This document shows, piece after piece, positions 41,281 to 50,618 of a DNA stretch of 64,000 nucleotides. Position numbers and translations under genes: made by a program. The DNA lies in NCBI RefSeq assembly GCF_001468395.1, contig NZ_LNSG01000011.1, positions 1 to 64,000 on the forward strand, read 5' to 3'. This DNA is from Sphingopyxis sp. H073 (GTDB lineage: Bacteria; Pseudomonadota; Alphaproteobacteria; Sphingomonadales; Sphingomonadaceae). The stretch's first letter is position 1, and every line of letters starts with the position of its first letter. Below the pieces are notes generated by a model. That model had not been told where the DNA came from, searched no databases, and saw only the letters and a list, made by a program, of their open reading frames with translations.

Positions 41281-42618
41281 GTGGCTGACGCGAAGACGCA
41301 CCGGGCGCCGCTGGCGCGCCGATCCGGCTTCGCCCTCTTGGCCTTCCTGCCGTTGCTGTCGGCCTGCACTTCGGTGATCCCCGAAGCGGGCCCGCGTCCG
41401 GCCGCTGCGACGCAGGCCCCCACGCCTGCGCCCACGCCCGTCGGTTCCCCGCGCCCCTATACGCCGCGCCCATCGGAAACCGGGAGTGTCGCCGCGCAGC
41501 CGGTCCCTGCGGCACCCAATCCGCCGCTACCGGCACCCGCCCCGTCCGCGACAGCGACGACCGCGGCCGAGGCGGGCGTGATCGTCGGGCCGGAATATAC
41601 CGAGCTGGGGATCGGCGCCGAACAGGCGACCGCCGCGCTGAAGGCGTTTCGCCTGAGCTGTCCATCGCTGCTCCGCCGCACCGACACGAGCGGTCTCACC
41701 CAGAATGCCGAATGGACCGAAAGCTGTGCCGCGGCGAAAAACTGGGCCGACCGCGACGCGACCAATTTCTTCAGCCGCTATTTCGGGACCGTGCAGGTCG
41801 GCGCGGGCACCGCCTTCGTTACCGGCTATTACGAGCCCGAAATCGCCGGATCGCGGACCCCGCGCCCGGGCTATGACGTGCCCATCTATCGCCGTCCCGC
41901 CGACCTGGTCGACGTCGACCTCGGCCAGTTTTCGGGCGACCTCGCGGGCAAGAAGATCCGCGGCCGCGTCGAAGGCGGCAATCTCATTCCCTATTACGAC
42001 CGCACCGCGATCGAGAGCGGCGCGCTCGCGAACCGCGGTCTCGAAATCGCCTGGGCGGCCGACGCCGCCGAATTCTTCTTCCTGCAAGTTCAGGGGTCGG
42101 GGCGCCTCCGCCTGCCCGACGGCGGGATCATGCGGATCGGCTACGACAGTCAGAACGGCCGCGATTATGTCGGCATCGGCAAGCTCCTGCTCGACCGCGG
42201 CGAGTTGCAGCGAGGACAGGCGTCGATGCAGGGCATCCTCGACTATCTGCGCGCCGATCCCGTGCGCGGCGCGGCGGTGATGAACGAGAATCCGAGCTGG
42301 GTCTTCTTTCGCGAAATCACCGGCCCCGGACCGCTCGGCGCGCTCGGCGTCCCGGTGACCGCGCGCTCAAGCCTTGCCGCCGATCCCAAATTTGTGCCGC
42401 TCGGCGCGCCGGTCTTCCTGTCGCTCGACCGCGCCGAACCGAACGGGCTTTGGATCGTACAGGACACCGGCGGCGCGATAAAGGGCGCAAACCGCTTCGA
42501 CAGTTTCTGGGGCGCGGGCGATCAGGCGCGCGCGATCGCCGGCGGCATGGCGGCGCGCGGCGCGGCGCTGCTCCTCCTGCCGCGCGCGAGGGTCGCGCGG
42601 CTCGCCCCGCGACCCTGA
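41281..42618 (+). CDS. mltA: Membrane-bound lytic murein transglycosylase A, 445 aa
   Basis: The lipoprotein signal ends LLSACTS. A Pro/Thr/Ala-rich linker (about residues 45-90) follows, then the MltA domain (RYFGTVQVGAG, FVTGYYEPEI, IPYYDRTAIE) and the C-terminal 3D domain (FLSLDRAEPNGLWIVQDTGGAIKGANRFDSFWG, split near its catalytic Asp). It cleaves glycan strands to anhydro-MurNAc. The start is GTG, five bases after the timA stop, and it precedes smr by one base. Confidence 0.94.
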   Translation: MADAKTHRAPLARRSGFALLAFLPLLSACTSVIPEAGPRPAAATQAPTPAPTPVGSPRPYTPRPSETGSVAAQPVPAAPNPPLPAPAPSATATTAAEAGVIVGPEYTELGIGAEQATAALKAFRLSCPSLLRRTDTSGLTQNAEWTESCAAAKNWADRDATNFFSRYFGTVQVGAGTAFVTGYYEPEIAGSRTPRPGYDVPIYRRPADLVDVDLGQFSGDLAGKKIRGRVEGGNLIPYYDRTAIESGALANRGLEIAWAADAAEFFFLQVQGSGRLRLPDGGIMRIGYDSQNGRDYVGIGKLLLDRGELQRGQASMQGILDYLRADPVRGAAVMNENPSWVFFREITGPGPLGALGVPVTARSSLAADPKFVPLGAPVFLSLDRAEPNGLWIVQDTGGAIKGANRFDSFWGAGDQARAIAGGMAARGAALLLLPRARVARLAPRP

Positions 42619-42619
42619 C

Positions 42620-43192
42620 ATGGCACGCCGGCTCGATCCGCACGAAACGGCGCTCTGGAAAAGGGTCGCGGCGACCGTCGAGCCGATCGTCAAGCGCCCC
42701 GCAGCACCCGAACCCAAGGCCCCGCCGACCGTGCGCCCGCCGAAAGCCACGCCGCGAAGCGCCGCCGTGCCTGCCGCTACACCTGATCCGGTCCGCTTGC
42801 CGCCACGGCGGCGTAGCTGGTCGGGCGCGACCCTCGACGGCCATTGGGACCGGCGCCTGCGCAAGGGGCTCGTGCGCCCCGAGATGACCATCGACCTTCA
42901 CGGGCACAGCCTCGCCTCGGCGCAGGCCCTGCTCGACGAGGCGATCGGGCGCGCCCTGATGCGCGGGGCGCGTGTCCTGCTGGTGGTTGCCGGGCGATTG
43001 CGCCCAGGCGCCGACCGCTTGCCGCTGATGCACGGCGATCCGCGTCCGCGCGGCGCGATCCGCGCCTCGCTGCCCGACTGGCTGTCGGTGTCGCCCTATG
43101 CCGACCGGATCGTCGCGCTGCGCCCCGCGCATATCAGCCACGGCGGCGGCGGCGCGGTCTATGTGATCCTGCGCCGCCCGAGAGAAGACTAG
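42620..43192 (+). CDS. Smr-domain protein, 190 aa
   Basis: A basic, Pro-rich N-terminal half (1-80) leads to an Smr domain: MTIDLHGHSLASAQALLDEAI (about 92-112), then VLLVVAGR and a C-terminal AVYVILRR strand. The usual central glycine loop (TGKG) is replaced by AGRLRP, which may weaken nuclease activity. Smr domains in MutS2 and ribosome-rescue factors nick DNA or RNA. It is last in timA-mltA-smr. The stop shares CTAG with the convergent dapE. Confidence 0.9.
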   Translation: MARRLDPHETALWKRVAATVEPIVKRPAAPEPKAPPTVRPPKATPRSAAVPAATPDPVRLPPRRRSWSGATLDGHWDRRLRKGLVRPEMTIDLHGHSLASAQALLDEAIGRALMRGARVLLVVAGRLRPGADRLPLMHGDPRPRGAIRASLPDWLSVSPYADRIVALRPAHISHGGGGAVYVILRRPRED

Positions 43193-44322
43193 AGGAAGGC
43201 GCGCATCAAAATGCCGCGATAGATGGCGGTCAGCTTGTGCAGGTCGTCGACCGCGACCGCCTCGTCGAGCTTGTGCATCGTCGCGTTGGTGAGGCCGAAT
43301 TCGACCACCGGGCACAGCGCGTGGAGGAAACGCGCGTCGGAGGTGCCGCCGGTCGTCGACATTTCGGGCATCAGGTCGGTCTCGGCATGGATCGCCTCGG
43401 CGACAAGCCCCGACAGTTCGCCCGGCGGGGTCAGAAAGGCTTCGCCCGAAATCCTGCCCACGACCTTCGCCAGCGGCTCGACGTCCTGCGCCAGCCGTTC
43501 GACCATCGCGACGAGATCGGCGCCGCGATGCTGGTCGTTGAAGCGGATCGACAGCCGCGCGCGCGCCGAGGCGGGGATGACGTTGGTCGCGCCATTGCCG
43601 ACCTCGATGTCGGTGAATTCGATGTTCGACGGCTGGAACCAGTCGGTCCCGGCGTCGAGGCTGACCGCGTCGATCGCCGCCAATATCCTGACCAGCTTGG
43701 GGATTGGATTGTCGGCGAGGTGGGGATAGGCGACATGGCCCTGCGTCCCCGGCACGTCGATCCAGATATTGACCGAGCCGCGCCGCCCGATCTTCACCAT
43801 ATCGCCGAGCCGGTTGACCGATGTCGGCTCGCCGACGACGATCATGTCGGGCCTTATGCCGCGCGCGTCCATATGCTCCATCAGCGCACGGGTGCCGAAG
43901 ATCGCGGGCCCCTCCTCATCCCCGGTGATGATCAGGCTGATCGTCCCCGCTTCAGCCGGGGTCGCAGCGGCGGCGGCGGCGAAGGAGGCGATCGCGCCCT
44001 TCATGTCGACCGCCCCGCGCCCGTAGAGCAAATCACCACGGATCTCCGGCACGAAAGCATCGCTCGTCCAACCGACGCCCGGCGGCACCACATCGAGATG
44101 CCCCGCGAAGCCGAAATGCACCGGCCCCTTACCAGCACGCACCGCGAGCAGATTCTCGACCGGCCCGTCGGGTTCGATGCCGTCGATGAACCGCTCGACC
44201 GTGAAACCAAGGGGCGTCAGCGCCTCCTCGAGCACGTCGAAGACACTCCCCGTCGCGGGCGAGATGCTCGGCGCGGCGATCAGCGCCTGCGCGAGGGTGA
44301 CGGGATCGACGGCGTTGTTCAT
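43189..44322 (-). CDS. dapE: Succinyl-diaminopimelate desuccinylase, 377 aa
   Basis: This M20 zinc peptidase makes LL-DAP for lysine and peptidoglycan. The metal site HFGFAGHLDVVPPG (about 67-80), YGRGAVDMKG and GDEEGPA are present. The dimerisation domain follows, and the C-terminal region ends GLTNATMHKLDEAV with a metal ligand in the segment. The start is ATG at 44322. It is read toward smr and shares the stop tetranucleotide CTAG (43189-43192). Confidence 0.95.
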   Translation of the reverse strand: MNNAVDPVTLAQALIAAPSISPATGSVFDVLEEALTPLGFTVERFIDGIEPDGPVENLLAVRAGKGPVHFGFAGHLDVVPPGVGWTSDAFVPEIRGDLLYGRGAVDMKGAIASFAAAAAATPAEAGTISLIITGDEEGPAIFGTRALMEHMDARGIRPDMIVVGEPTSVNRLGDMVKIGRRGSVNIWIDVPGTQGHVAYPHLADNPIPKLVRILAAIDAVSLDAGTDWFQPSNIEFTDIEVGNGATNVIPASARARLSIRFNDQHRGADLVAMVERLAQDVEPLAKVVGRISGEAFLTPPGELSGLVAEAIHAETDLMPEMSTTGGTSDARFLHALCPVVEFGLTNATMHKLDEAVAVDDLHKLTAIYRGILMRAFL

Positions 44323-44416
44323 GCCGCTCCCTTACCCGCTTGCGCCGCACCAAGTCGAGGCTTTGCATCGGACCCGCCTTGTGCGAAACAAAGGAAGAAC
44401 AAGGAAAGGGACTGCC

Positions 44417-44884
44417 ATGCCCAAGCTCGATCTCGACGCCATCCCGCAGACCAATGCCACCGGCTATCCCGCGCCCTATGACGCGCCGGTACAGGGGCGC
44501 TGGTATCGCCGCCTCGCGCCGCCGAGCGGGATCAGCGACTTCGCGGCGAGCCACGTCGTGCTGAAACCCGGCGCCTGGTCGTCGCAGCGCCACTGGCACG
44601 ACGGCGAGGACGAGATGCTGGTGATGATTTCGGGCGAGGCGGTGCTTGTCGAGGATGACGGCCGCTGGCCGATGCGCGCGGGCGATATCGCGGTGTGGCC
44701 GAAAGGCAGCACCAATGGCCATCATCTGATCAATGAATCGGATGCCGATTGCGTGTTCGTCGCGCTGGGCGGCGGCAAGAAATATGATACCGGCGGGGGC
44801 TATTCGGACATCGACATGGTTTTTACGCCCGACGGCTATTTCCACAAGGACGGCACGCCCTATCCGGCGAAGCGGATTCCATGA
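44417..44884 (+). CDS. Cupin-domain protein, 155 aa
   Basis: A single cupin barrel. The metal-binding region is SSQRHWHDGEDEMLVMISG (about 54-72, with two His and Glu), and the second motif is NGHHLINES (about 97-105). Such proteins range from isomerases to dioxygenases to sensors. The ATG at 44417 follows AAGGAAAGGG. It diverges from dapE with a 94-base gap. The 167 bases after it before priA show nothing else. Confidence 0.85.
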   Translation: MPKLDLDAIPQTNATGYPAPYDAPVQGRWYRRLAPPSGISDFAASHVVLKPGAWSSQRHWHDGEDEMLVMISGEAVLVEDDGRWPMRAGDIAVWPKGSTNGHHLINESDADCVFVALGGGKKYDTGGGYSDIDMVFTPDGYFHKDGTPYPAKRIP

Positions 44885-45051
44885 TGCCCAGGCAGCAGCG
44901 ATGGGCCGCTCTGCGGCGGGGAGCCGACAGTGCTTCATCCTCTTCGGTCATCGCGTGCCCAGCCCGGGAGTGACGATGAAACAAGCATCGCCTTCGGCCG
45001 GACCCTAGCCGCTTTCCTATTCTATCCGCCGCCCTATATCCTGCTCGCTTC

Positions 45052-47220
45052 ATGACCCGCGCCCGCGTCCTCCTTTTGACCGCCGCCCTCGGCCCGCTCG
45101 ACTATCGCGTGCCCTATGGCAGCGAAGCCCCGCTCGGCAGCGTCGTCGTCGCGCCGCTCGGCCCGCGGCGGATGGGCGGCGTGGTGTGGGAGGACGCCAG
45201 TTTCGGCGCCCCCGAGCCCGTCGGCGACAACCGCCTGCGCAACCTGTTCGAGGTCGTGCCGGTCCCGCCCGTCGCCGCGCCGCTACGCAAACTGGTCGAA
45301 TGGACGAGCGACTATTATCTCGCACCGCCCGGATCGGTGCTGCGCATGGTGCTGCCCGGCGCGGCCTTTGCCGACGCGCGGCGCCCGATCGTCGAATATC
45401 GCGCCACCGGCGAATTGCCGGCCCGGATGACCCCGCAGCGCACCGTCGCGCTCGAAAAGATCGGCACGCGGCAGGGCATCGTGCGCGAACTCGCCGCCAT
45501 GGCCGAGGTCAGCGAGGCGGTGATCCGCGGGCTCGTCCAGACCGGGGCGCTCGAAGCGGTCAGCGTCTCGGCCGACCAGCCCTATCCCGAGCCCGACAGC
45601 GACTTTGCCCCGCCCGACCTCTCCGACGAGCAATCCGCCGCCGCGCAGCAACTGAGGGACGCGGTCGCCGCGGCGAAATTCGAGACTTTGCTGCTCGACG
45701 GCGTCACGGGATCGGGCAAGACCGAAGTCTATATGGAGGCGATCGCCGCCGCGATCGACGCGGGCAAGCAGGCGCTGGTGCTGCTCCCCGAAATCGCGCT
45801 CACCGAGCCGATGCTGACGCGCTTCGCCGCGCGCTTCGGTTGCGAGCCCGTCGCCTGGCACTCGGGCCTGCGCTCGACCGAGCGCCGTCGCGCCTGGCAC
45901 AGCATCGCCGCGGGCGAGGCGAAGATCGTCGTCGGCGCACGCTCGGCGCTGTTCCTGCCCTATGGCAATCTCGGCGTGATCATCGTCGACGAGGCGCATG
46001 AGACGAGCTTCAAGCAGGAGGACGGCGTCCATTACCACGCGCGCGACGTCGCGGTGATGCGCGGGCATTTCGAGGGGCTGCCGGTCGTCCTCGCGAGCGC
46101 GACCCCGGCGCTCGAAAGCCTCGCGCAGGTCGAGGCGGGCCGCTACCGCCACATCGTCCTCCCTGCGCGCTACGGCGGCGCGACGATGCCCGACCTCGCC
46201 GCGATCGACATGCGGCAAGACCCGCCCGACCGCGGGCGCTGGCTCGCGCCGCCGCTGGTCGAGGCGCTCGCCGACCGGCTCGCGAAGGGTGAGCAGAGCC
46301 TGCTCTTCCTCAACCGCCGCGGCTTCGCGCCGCTGACGCTCTGCCGCACCTGTGGCCACCGCATCCAGTGCCCGAACTGCACCGCGTGGATGGTCGAGCA
46401 CCGCCTCGTCCATCGCCTCGCGTGCCACCATTGCGGGCATGTCATGCCGCCGCCGCGCCTCTGCCCCGAATGCGAGGACGAGGACAGCCTCGTTGCCTGC
46501 GGCCCGGGGGTCGAACGCGTCGCCGACGAGGTGAGCTTACGCTTCCCCGAAGCGCGCACCGCGATCGTCACCTCGGATACCCTGTGGTCACCCGCGAAGG
46601 CGGCCGAATTCGTCGATGCGGTCAAGGCCGGGATGGTCGACATCATCATCGGCACCCAGCTCGTGACCAAGGGCTATCATTTCCCGAACCTCACGCTCGT
46701 CGGCGTCGTCGACGCCGACCTCGGCCTCGACGGCGGCGACCTTCGGGCGTCGGAGCGCACCTTCCAGCAGATCGCGCAGGTCGCGGGACGCGCGGGGCGC
46801 GGGGTCAAGCCCGGCGAAGTGCTGATCCAGACCCGCGTCCCCGACGCCCCTGTCATGGCCGCACTCGTCGCGAACGACCGCGAGGGATTCTACGCCGCCG
46901 AGGCCGCGGCGCGAAGGCAAGCCGGCGCCCCGCCCTATGGCCGCTTCGCTGCGCTCGTCATCTCGTCCGAGGATATCGAGGTCGCCCGCGGCGTTGCCAA
47001 GAGGCTGGGCGAGAAGGCGCCGGTCGCCGACGGACTCGCCATCTACGGCCCTGCCCCCGCGCCGCTCGCGATGCTCCGCGGCCGCCACCGCTTCCGCCTT
47101 TTGCTCCACGCGCCGCGCAGTTTCGACCTGCAAGGGGCGATCCGCGACTGGGTCGGCCGCATCGACTGGCCGGCGAAGGCGCGCCTCGCGATCGATATTG
47201 ATCCATATAGCTTTGTATAG
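45052..47220 (+). CDS. priA: Primosomal replication protein N' (PriA helicase), 722 aa
   Basis: It restarts stalled replication forks. The N-terminal DNA-binding region is followed by the superfamily 2 helicase with Walker A DGVTGSGKTEVY (about residues 216-227) and DEAH (VDEAHE near 313). The zinc cysteines are CRTC, CPNC, CHHC and CPEC (about 437-476). The motif TQLVTKGYHFPNLT and the QVAGRAGRG motif complete it. The length is normal for PriA. Confidence 0.96.
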   Translation: MTRARVLLLTAALGPLDYRVPYGSEAPLGSVVVAPLGPRRMGGVVWEDASFGAPEPVGDNRLRNLFEVVPVPPVAAPLRKLVEWTSDYYLAPPGSVLRMVLPGAAFADARRPIVEYRATGELPARMTPQRTVALEKIGTRQGIVRELAAMAEVSEAVIRGLVQTGALEAVSVSADQPYPEPDSDFAPPDLSDEQSAAAQQLRDAVAAAKFETLLLDGVTGSGKTEVYMEAIAAAIDAGKQALVLLPEIALTEPMLTRFAARFGCEPVAWHSGLRSTERRRAWHSIAAGEAKIVVGARSALFLPYGNLGVIIVDEAHETSFKQEDGVHYHARDVAVMRGHFEGLPVVLASATPALESLAQVEAGRYRHIVLPARYGGATMPDLAAIDMRQDPPDRGRWLAPPLVEALADRLAKGEQSLLFLNRRGFAPLTLCRTCGHRIQCPNCTAWMVEHRLVHRLACHHCGHVMPPPRLCPECEDEDSLVACGPGVERVADEVSLRFPEARTAIVTSDTLWSPAKAAEFVDAVKAGMVDIIIGTQLVTKGYHFPNLTLVGVVDADLGLDGGDLRASERTFQQIAQVAGRAGRGVKPGEVLIQTRVPDAPVMAALVANDREGFYAAEAAARRQAGAPPYGRFAALVISSEDIEVARGVAKRLGEKAPVADGLAIYGPAPAPLAMLRGRHRFRLLLHAPRSFDLQGAIRDWVGRIDWPAKARLAIDIDPYSFV

Positions 47221-47288
47221 TCGTACCAGCCCTTTACACCGTCGGACGGTGCTGGGAGCATTGCGGCATCAGGGGACGGGGGCGCAGA

Positions 47289-48821
47289 ATGAAGAAAGCC
47301 GGTTTGGGCCTGTTGGCCGGAATCGCGATCATGGGCGGGGCAGACAGGGCTGAGGCCAAATGGCTGCGCGCCGATACCGACAATTTCATCATCTACAGCG
47401 AGGGCAGCGAGAAATCGCTGCGCGACTTCGCCGACAAGCTCGAACGCTTCGACGCGACGCTCAGCCTGCGCTTCGGCATTTCGCGCGTGAAGGAACCCAA
47501 CCGCCTCACCATCTATCTGGTCGAGCGCGCCGCCGATGCCGGCAGACTCACCGCGGGCCGGCTGGGGCCATCGATCGCGGGCTTCTACAGCGCCGACCCC
47601 GAGGGTAGCTTCGCGGTGTCGAACCGCGAGAGCACCGTCATCAAGGGCACGCCCGAATGGCAGCAGACGCTGTTCCACGAATATGGGCACCATTTCATGC
47701 GGCGCTATCTGCACGCCGCCTTCCCCGCCTGGTTCATCGAGGGGTTCGCCGAATATTATTCGACCACCGATTTCACCAAGGACGGCAAGGCGGAGATCGG
47801 CAAGCCACCCTACGGACGCGCCTATGGCCTGCTCGAAATGCCCAAGATCCCGGCGGAGACCCTGCTCTTCCAGCGGCCGGGCACGATGCGCAATTCGGGC
47901 CAGATGGACGTCTATTACGGGCGCGCCTGGCTGCTCACCCACATGCTCTACAGCAGTACGACGCGCTCGGGTCAGCTCGGCGCCTATCTGGGCGCGATCA
48001 ACAAGGGGGTCGAGGCGAAGAAGGCCGCGACCGACGCCTTCGGCGACCTGGCTCAGCTCGACCGTGACCTCAACACCTATCTGAAACAGCGCCTATCCTA
48101 TCGCACCACGGGCGAACCGATAGCCGTTTCGGCCACCGTCACGATCACGCCGCTGTCACCCGCCGACGATGCGATGCTGCCGCTGCAACTCGAGCGGAAA
48201 AGCGCGAGCGGCAATGAAGAACGTCTGGTCAAGGTGCGCGACAGTCTGACGAAACTGGCGGCGCAACATGCCGGCGACGCCGACGTCTGGTACGAACTGG
48301 CGATGGCCGAATGGGACCGGGGCAAGGAAAAGCGCGACCCCGCCGCCGCGCGTGCGTCCGTCGACAAGGCGCTGGCGCTCGACCCCAGGCATGTCCGCGC
48401 CAATGTCCTGCTCGGCCGCATCATGCTCGACGCGCTGCGCGAGAAGGACGATCCCTCGGCGGCCGACTGGAACGCCGCGCGCAAGCCGATCATCCTCGCC
48501 AATCAGACCAACCCCGACGATCCGGTGCCGCTGTTGGCCTATTTCCAGAGCTTCGCCCCTCAGGGCCACGAGCCGCCGTCGATCGCAATCGACGGTCTCG
48601 CGCGCGCATTCGAACTTGCGCCCGAAAATGGCGAGGCGCGGATCAACTATGCCTTTGCGCTTGCGAATCGGGGCAAGTTCGACCGCGCCATCGCCCTCGC
48701 CAAGAGCATCGCCTACGATCCGCATGGCAATGGCGATGGCCCGGCGCTGCTCGACCGGCTCGAAGCGATGAAGGCAAAAAGCGAAGGCAAGGCCGCGGCC
48801 GACGACGAAAGCGCCGACTGA
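47289..48821 (+). CDS. Secreted HExxH peptidase-like protein with TPR region, 510 aa
   Basis: A signal peptide (1-23, ADRAEA) precedes a domain with a gluzincin motif HEYGH (H130, E131, H134) and a later E151 in WFIEGFAEYY that could be the third zinc ligand. Residues about 320-490 form tetratricopeptide-like helices. It resembles peptidase MA-like or DUF1570 proteins. The substrate is unknown; a periplasmic protease or an inactive scaffold is possible. The N-terminal half has FSISRVKEPNRLTIYLV-type core strands seen in such domains. Confidence 0.75.
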   Translation: MKKAGLGLLAGIAIMGGADRAEAKWLRADTDNFIIYSEGSEKSLRDFADKLERFDATLSLRFGISRVKEPNRLTIYLVERAADAGRLTAGRLGPSIAGFYSADPEGSFAVSNRESTVIKGTPEWQQTLFHEYGHHFMRRYLHAAFPAWFIEGFAEYYSTTDFTKDGKAEIGKPPYGRAYGLLEMPKIPAETLLFQRPGTMRNSGQMDVYYGRAWLLTHMLYSSTTRSGQLGAYLGAINKGVEAKKAATDAFGDLAQLDRDLNTYLKQRLSYRTTGEPIAVSATVTITPLSPADDAMLPLQLERKSASGNEERLVKVRDSLTKLAAQHAGDADVWYELAMAEWDRGKEKRDPAAARASVDKALALDPRHVRANVLLGRIMLDALREKDDPSAADWNAARKPIILANQTNPDDPVPLLAYFQSFAPQGHEPPSIAIDGLARAFELAPENGEARINYAFALANRGKFDRAIALAKSIAYDPHGNGDGPALLDRLEAMKAKSEGKAAADDESAD

Positions 48822-48828
48822 CCCTGCC

Positions 48829-49587
48829 TCAATAGTCTGGCTCTTCGCCGCCCAGAACCTGCGCGGTTTGCGCAGCGAGCCACGCCATCGCCCCTGCCCA
48901 CGGCTGGTGCCCGTGGCTGATCCGCGCGACGCCGAGCGCGGCCAGTTCCCGGTGCGTCGGGCCGCCCTTGCCGCGCAATATGTTCACCGGCAGCGGCGAG
49001 CCTTCGCAGATCGCGCCGATAGATTTCGGGTCGAGCAGGAAAGGCACGAACAGCGACCCTGCGCCCGCGTCGGCGTAGGCACGCGCGCGTTCGAGCGTCG
49101 CGGCGACCAGCGCCGCGCCGTCCTTTGCGACGTCAGCCCCGCGAAACGTGTCGCAACGCGCATTGACGAAGATGCCGGTGTCGGCCGCGGCGCGATAGCG
49201 CGCCACCGCCTCGGCGACCGGCAGCAGCGCACTCTCGCCGGGCAGCCGGTCCTCCATATTGATCCCCGCCGCGCCCGCCGCCTTCGCGCGGCCGACCGAA
49301 GCGCCGACCGCGGCCGGATCGGCGCCATAGCCCGATTCCATGTCGATCGTGACCGGCAGGTCGGTCACCGACAGGATACGGTCCAGATTTTCGAACACAT
49401 CCTCGAGCGGGAAATCCTCGCCGTCGGCGCGGCCCTGCGCGCCCGCGACACCAAAGCTGCCCGTTGCGATCGCCTTCGCGCCCGCGCCGGCGACCGCGCG
49501 CGCGCTCCCGGCATCCCAGATATTGACGAGGATCAGCGGGTTGCCCGGAACATGCAGCGCGCGGAACTCAGCCACTTTATCGGTCAT
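48829..49587 (-). CDS. Isocitrate lyase/PEP mutase superfamily protein, 252 aa
   Basis: An ICL/PEPM barrel: NPLILVNIWDAGSARAVAGAGAKAIATGS (about residues 17-45), VTIDMESGYGADPAAV and INMEDR, with the catalytic acidic and Arg positions of the family. Members cleave or isomerise 2-methylisocitrate, oxaloacetate or phosphonates. It has no Cys-rich ICL active-site loop, so it is not a classical isocitrate lyase. GAGGGAGAG precedes the ATG. It overlaps ada by ATGA and is third in DUF1203-ada-PEPM. Confidence 0.85.
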   Translation of the reverse strand: MTDKVAEFRALHVPGNPLILVNIWDAGSARAVAGAGAKAIATGSFGVAGAQGRADGEDFPLEDVFENLDRILSVTDLPVTIDMESGYGADPAAVGASVGRAKAAGAAGINMEDRLPGESALLPVAEAVARYRAAADTGIFVNARCDTFRGADVAKDGAALVAATLERARAYADAGAGSLFVPFLLDPKSIGAICEGSPLPVNILRGKGGPTHRELAALGVARISHGHQPWAGAMAWLAAQTAQVLGGEEPDY

Positions 49588-50618
49588 TTGCTCTCCCTCT
49601 TCAGAAGCTCGCGCTTGATCGGCAGGCCATAGGCATAGCCGCCGAGCGACCCGTCGCTGCGTACCACGCGGTGGCACGGGATCAACACCGCCACGTTATT
49701 TGCGCCATTCGCGCTCCCCGCCGCGCGCACCGCCTTGGGCTTGCCGACCGCCGCGGCGATATCGGCATAGCTGCGCGTCTCGCCCGCCGGAATCTTGCGC
49801 AGCTCGCGCCACACCGCCTCCTGGAAAGCGGTGCCCTTCACGTCGATCGGGATATGGTCGAAGCCGGCCGTCGGCGCCTCGACCGCGTCGACGACCTCTT
49901 TCAGCAGCGCCGAAAACTCGTCACCGCCTTCGACCAGCTCGGCCGCGGGAAACCGCTCTTCGAGCGCCTCGCGCCCCTCGTCGAAGCTCAGGCGGCACAC
50001 GCCTTTATCGGTCGCCGCGACGAGCATGTCGCCAAGGCTGGTCGACACGACCGCCCAGTGGATCGTCGCGCCCTTGCCGCCATTCACCCACGCCGAAGCC
50101 GTCATGCCCATGCGTCCCTCCATATTGTCATAGAAACGCGAAGGCCCCGAAAAGCCCGCGTCGTAAATCGCGTCGGTCACCCTCGTCCCGTCGCTCAGCG
50201 CCTGCCGCGCACGCTCCTCGCGCAGCGCGCGCGCGTAAGCGGCGGGCGACAGGCCGGTGTGGCGGGTGAAGACGCGCTGGAAATGCGTCGGCGAATAGCC
50301 GGTGCGCGATGCAAGATCGGCGAGCGCGAGCGGTTCCTCGCTTTCCTTGATCGCCTGGATCGCGGCGAGCACCGCCCCCTCGTCGCGCGCGACGTCGTCG
50401 GGCAGGCAGCGCCTGCACGGACGCAGGCCTGTCTCCCGCGCCGCCGCACCGTCGGCGAAGAAGCGGATATTCTCGCGCAGCGGATGGCGGGCCGCGCAGC
50501 TCGGCCGGCAATAGATGCCGGTCGTGAGCACGCCGGTCACGAAGCGCCCGTCGAGCGCGCGGTCGCGGCGCAGCACCGCCGCCCAGCGATCGTCGTCGGT
50601 CATCAGATCGCCGGTCAT
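49584..50618 (-). CDS. ada: Ada: methylated-DNA repair protein and regulator, 344 aa
   Basis: Domains in order: the AdaA zinc domain with C37 and C41 (GIYCRPSC) and C68/C71 (RPCRRC), where C37 accepts methyl from phosphotriesters; an AraC-type HTH pair (about 90-180, SRTGYSPTHFQRVF); and the O6-alkylguanine domain with IPCHRVVRSDGSLGGYA (Cys315). This is the full-length E. coli-like architecture, so it should sense alkylation and activate its own operon. The first ATG overlaps the DUF1203 stop (TCAT 50615-50618), so I keep it over an internal ATG five codons on. Confidence 0.95.
   Translation of the reverse strand: MTGDLMTDDDRWAAVLRRDRALDGRFVTGVLTTGIYCRPSCAARHPLRENIRFFADGAAARETGLRPCRRCLPDDVARDEGAVLAAIQAIKESEEPLALADLASRTGYSPTHFQRVFTRHTGLSPAAYARALREERARQALSDGTRVTDAIYDAGFSGPSRFYDNMEGRMGMTASAWVNGGKGATIHWAVVSTSLGDMLVAATDKGVCRLSFDEGREALEERFPAAELVEGGDEFSALLKEVVDAVEAPTAGFDHIPIDVKGTAFQEAVWRELRKIPAGETRSYADIAAAVGKPKAVRAAGSANGANNVAVLIPCHRVVRSDGSLGGYAYGLPIKRELLKRESK

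Noticed and set aside
47237-47251. CACCGTC-G-GACGGTG hairpin after priA as a terminator
   Set aside because: The stem is short and has no following T-tract, and the next gene is in the same direction 38 bases on.
48829-49587. Isocitrate lyase (aceA) or methylisocitrate lyase (prpB)
   Set aside because: The protein is short and lacks the Cys-containing catalytic loop signature of these lyases. Only the superfamily can be claimed.
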